Assembly: GCA_009103225.1 (NCBI GenBank)
Contig: RHPI01002533.1
Location: forward strand, 1,756,936-1,820,935
Reading direction: 5' to 3'
Length of the DNA: 64,000 bases
DNA from: Chlorokybus atmophyticus
Lineage: Eukaryota; Streptophyta; Chlorokybophyceae; Chlorokybales; Chlorokybaceae
A program made the position numbers and the translations under genes. How positions within the stretch are numbered: position 1 is the stretch's first letter; every line of letters begins with the position of its first letter. The notes beneath the pieces were generated by a model. It worked only from the letters and a program-made list of their open reading frames with translations. It did not search any database and was not told where the DNA came from. Shown piece by piece: positions 60,799 to 64,000 of this stretch.

Positions 60799-62994
60799 TC
60801 AGAAAGTTGTTGTCACTACGGACGTCGTATACCCATCCAGCGGATCAGGGCCACCTAATGACTTGGCAGGCGCTGCAAACACAAAGGCAGACACCATGGT
60901 TGTGACATGACAGAAGACACTACAGCTGGTTGTTGTTGACATAATTGCATGTGCAACTTGAGCTTAGCCAGCTGCTTGGCCTAAATTGGGCCTTGCAAGC
61001 AGACAAGAGTAAATATACACTCACCTGCAGGCCGAGTCTCAAACATCGGAGGCTTAACTGGCACCCTTTCAGCTTTTACTTTTGGAGCAATAGCCTGTCA
61101 GAGAGGTGAAGGTGTAAGCATGAGTTAGTAACCAGTATCTGCATTGAGTAACATACCCATATCCCACCGACATTCAATCACAATACCGTAACAGTTCACC
61201 AACTGTGCAGCAGTGGTTGCTACACTGTCCAGATGCAACTGACCTGCTGCGTGGGGAAGCTTTCCTCAGAGTACTGCACTGCACTGGGCAGCTCTGCGAC
61301 AAGACTCACTGGAGCTGGCGCACTTATTGGCTTCAGCTCTGCAGCATCGATGCTCGGGGCAAGGCTGGCAACCGGGGGCTGCACTGCACTGGGAAGCTCT
61401 GCTACAAGACTCACTGGAGCAGGCGCGCTGATTGCCTTCAGCTCCACAGCATCGGAGCTCGGGGCAATGCTGGCAACCGGCTGCACGTGTGTTACAGTTT
61501 CACCAATTGAAGGACTGCTGTGTACACCACTCGCCTGCTCTACAGCAATGACTGCTGCTGCAGCTGCTTCAGCCGGTGTCATCTCTGCAGTGCCGAGCTC
61601 GGGCAAACCAACATTGGAGGTGGTGTTGCTAACTGGCGATTCCACCACGGGTATCTTTGTCGCAATGCTCGGGTGAATACTTGTGTGGTCATGCGCAAAA
61701 CCATCACTTGACTTGATGACGGGAGTGGTGAAATTGGCAGGCGCTTCTGAAACCACAACCGGTTGCATGGGTTCGTATGTGGCTCGTGTGTCAAGTTGTG
61801 TTGGCGCAGGCTTATGATATGAAATGGGGATTGTGACATCGGTTGGGTCTTCCGCCAGGGGCTGTGACACTGTTGTTGTTGCTGAACCCGCTCCGCCCAA
61901 CAGCTGGCGGACTTCTGAGCTCTTTGCAACGTCTGCAGGCGTCTTGCCGTCCTGATGATGAAGAGACATTTAGCATTGTATGGGTGCTTGTTCATGAGCG
62001 TGCGAGAGTGTGCGCGCATGTGTGCACAGGAGAGACACTATGTGTAAACGTGTGCTTGTATGCAAGTGTGAAATGAACGTTGTGAACTGCACAGGTGTGT
62101 TGGAATCTGTAAAGCAAACACGGATACTGCTTCCTTGCCTTGTCTTTGATATCACGATTGGCTCCGCACTGCAGCAGCTTTTTCACAGCTTCCACGTGGC
62201 CTCCTGCAGCTGCCAGATGGAGCGGTGTTTGCCCATCCTGTAAAGGAGGATACCACCGCACTGAGTGCCAGCAATTGCTACTGCATGGGGGTATCACCAT
62301 CAACCCATCTAAGGTAGTGCACGCAGAGGGAGCAACACTATCGTAGTGCGCACCTGGTCCTCGGCGTTGACTGAAACCTTACAGCTTGCTGAACCCTCCT
62401 GCATCAGCAACTCAATGGCCTCTGCTTGGCCGTTTTGCGCGGCAAAGTGCACGGGTGTACGGTTGACCTGGCAACATGGGTGGTTAAGATGATGGTAAAA
62501 GGACTATAACCAGGACACACAAAGGCTGTGCTCTTGTGACAATGTTTGTGCCAGGCTTCGCATCGCAGAAAGGGTTCACTAGCATAACGAACAATAAGTT
62601 GGCGCAGCAACACAATTGTAGTGGAGGTGCTGCACCAGTACCTTGTCTGTGACGTCCACCTCCACATTGCGGCTGAGCAGCACACGAATAACATCTAGGT
62701 GGCCTCTGAACGCTGCTCTGTGCAGAGGCGTTTCAAGAGTCTGTGCACAAACAACAAGAACAAGTTGGAATGCATAGCTCATTTGGCAGACCTCTTCAAC
62801 ACCCTTCTTTGAATCAAACAGCAAACTAGCACCTTTTTGTCACGACTGTTGGGGTCGTAGCCGCGAGCGATCTTTCTGTACACTGAGTCAGCATCGCCTG
62901 AATCAGCGGCCTTCAACAGTCTGCGAGGGTTCTGCTTCTTCTTTGGAATCAACCCGGTCACACTCTTCTCCACTGAGGAGATTACCCCTCCCAT
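60799..62994 (-). CDS. Ankyrin-repeat protein with acylation-type N-terminus (7 exons)
   Basis: Exons, minus: 62994-62833, 62740-62642, 62467-62354, 62237-62139, 61951-61244, 61094-61025, 60872-60799; all in phase, 441 residues. The N-terminus MGGVISSVEKS fits N-myristoylation (Gly2, Ser6), so membrane tethering is likely. Residues about 25-155 hold ankyrin repeats, nearly one per exon: LLKAADSGDADSVYRKI, TPLHRAAFRGHLDVIRVLL, TPVHFAAQNGQAEAIELL, TPLHLAAAGGHVEAVKKLL, and a half repeat DGKTPADVAKSSEV. The rest is low-complexity, rich in Ala, Pro, Ser and Val, with two tandem copies of a roughly 34-residue unit containing SAPAPVSLVAELPSAVQ. The fourth intron appears to start with GC (AAG then GCAAGG), the only donor that keeps phase. 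Function unknown; probably a membrane-associated protein-binding scaffold. Confidence 0.85.
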
Positions 62995-64000
62995 CTCGCA
63001 AAAACCTTACCTGTGAATTACCAACACTGTAAGCACAGCGCGCACTGCAACACTGTGATTACAACAGCAGTGCTGCTTGTCAAGCAGTACTTGCTGATGA
63101 GTGCGGCAGAGAATTCCCCAGTACTGCATGACTACTGTACTAATGAGGCACTGATAGAGACTCAAGCATTGGTGCCAAACGATCTTGCCACGATGGCACA
63201 CATTCCTTTGCATGTGCTCACGGTTAGCGCAGTTAGTGTTGCCCATGTGTAAGGAGGACACAATTGCTGGCAGGTGTTCGCAGTTCAATTTTTAAGTGGT
63301 GTTCCTTCAATGTCACCACCGGGCAATTTTACAGTGATCACGTGCAGCGTGCTCGCTGCACATCAGCAATTGCACTTCTGAAATGCTATGCTGAATAGCG
63401 TTGTGCGAGTTACAGTAAGCATGAAATCCGGTTATGAGACTACTGCTCGTTAGCTGCTCTACAGCTGGGCGTGCCCAACACTTAGCAGTGTGTGTGTGCA
63501 GACACCTCCCCAAAAGAGACTCTAAGCAGCTCCGGCAGCTGAAGAGTCAGTGACTGCAATCAGCGCATGTGCACGCGTGCACTGGACACAGTCATCAGAC
63601 TGACTAGCTCGCAACCTATGATAGCCAGCTCCAAGGGGAAGACCTACTTCAAACCTCCGGACAGAGCTGCAAGTACGATGCTGACGCGATTGTGCATACA
63701 TGCAGCACACAGAGCTGAGCTCAAACCCTCGCCATGTAGTGGCAAAGGCCATGCAAACGACTTTACAAACTGCAAGCAGACTGTTCCAGTGACCGTGCCC
63801 AGGCGCAGTAGCAGCAGCCTAGCAAGTGCAAGCACTCTATGCACGCGAGACCCGTGTTGTGATCAACTTTTCATGCTGTTTGCCAGTGTTACACGCTGCT
63901 GGCTTGGCTCTGGCAAGCTACTTACAGGCACGATGCTTACAACAGCCGTGCAAGCGTTAAGCAAGTATGCACAGCCATGCTGTTTTCAACTGGCCTCTGG
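62995..64000. other. Upstream region of the ankyrin gene; no further gene seen
   Basis: Should contain the promoter and 5' UTR of the minus-strand ankyrin gene. No supported coding exon to the end of the window. Confidence 0.5.

Overview
The window is nuclear DNA from a eukaryotic green alga (Chlorophyta). Three things point there: a plastocyanin precursor with a plastid/lumen targeting region, a plant-type MAP kinase kinase and a CBSX3-like protein, and intron-rich genes with short GT-AG introns and TGTAA motifs downstream of some genes. I cannot name the species. Gene models below were built by hand: exons were joined only where splice sites and reading phase agreed.

Layout. 0-10 kb: a segmental duplication with two copies of a minus-strand ankyrin/PGG membrane protein gene. 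The left copy is open over five exons; the right copy is a pseudogene. A decayed transposon-like reading frame lies between them. 11-12.7 kb: a six-exon CBS-domain gene (CBSX3-like), tail-to-tail with a complete 15-exon NAT10/Kre33 RNA cytidine acetyltransferase gene (13.5-18.6 kb, minus). 19.7-24.2 kb: a ~20-exon plus-strand gene for an EF-hand protein with repeated TFxP motifs, probably ciliary or cytoskeletal, head-to-head with NAT10.

24.2-52 kb is repeat territory. It holds a complete 523-bp miniature LTR element (TRIM) with 79-bp LTRs and a 5-bp target duplication. It also holds a decayed Crypton-like tyrosine recombinase gene with a solo copy of the same 79-bp LTR inserted in its conserved GKTN segment. 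A 13.6-kb tandem array of two Ty3/gypsy chromoviruses follows (LTR-internal-LTR-internal-LTR), flanked once by the target duplication TATTA. In both chromoviruses gag and pol are in the same frame and separated by a single UAG codon, which suggests readthrough. One pol is intact; the other has two nonsense codons. A 462-bp assembly gap follows.

53.5-64 kb: a nine-exon MAPKK gene (minus), head-to-head with a two-exon plastocyanin gene (plus), then a seven-exon ankyrin-repeat gene (minus) whose N-terminus looks acylated. Across the window there are at least eight near-perfect short inverted repeats with tiny loops. Two of them can be dated by comparison (one against the duplicate locus, one against the TRIM junction) and look like fold-back templated insertions.
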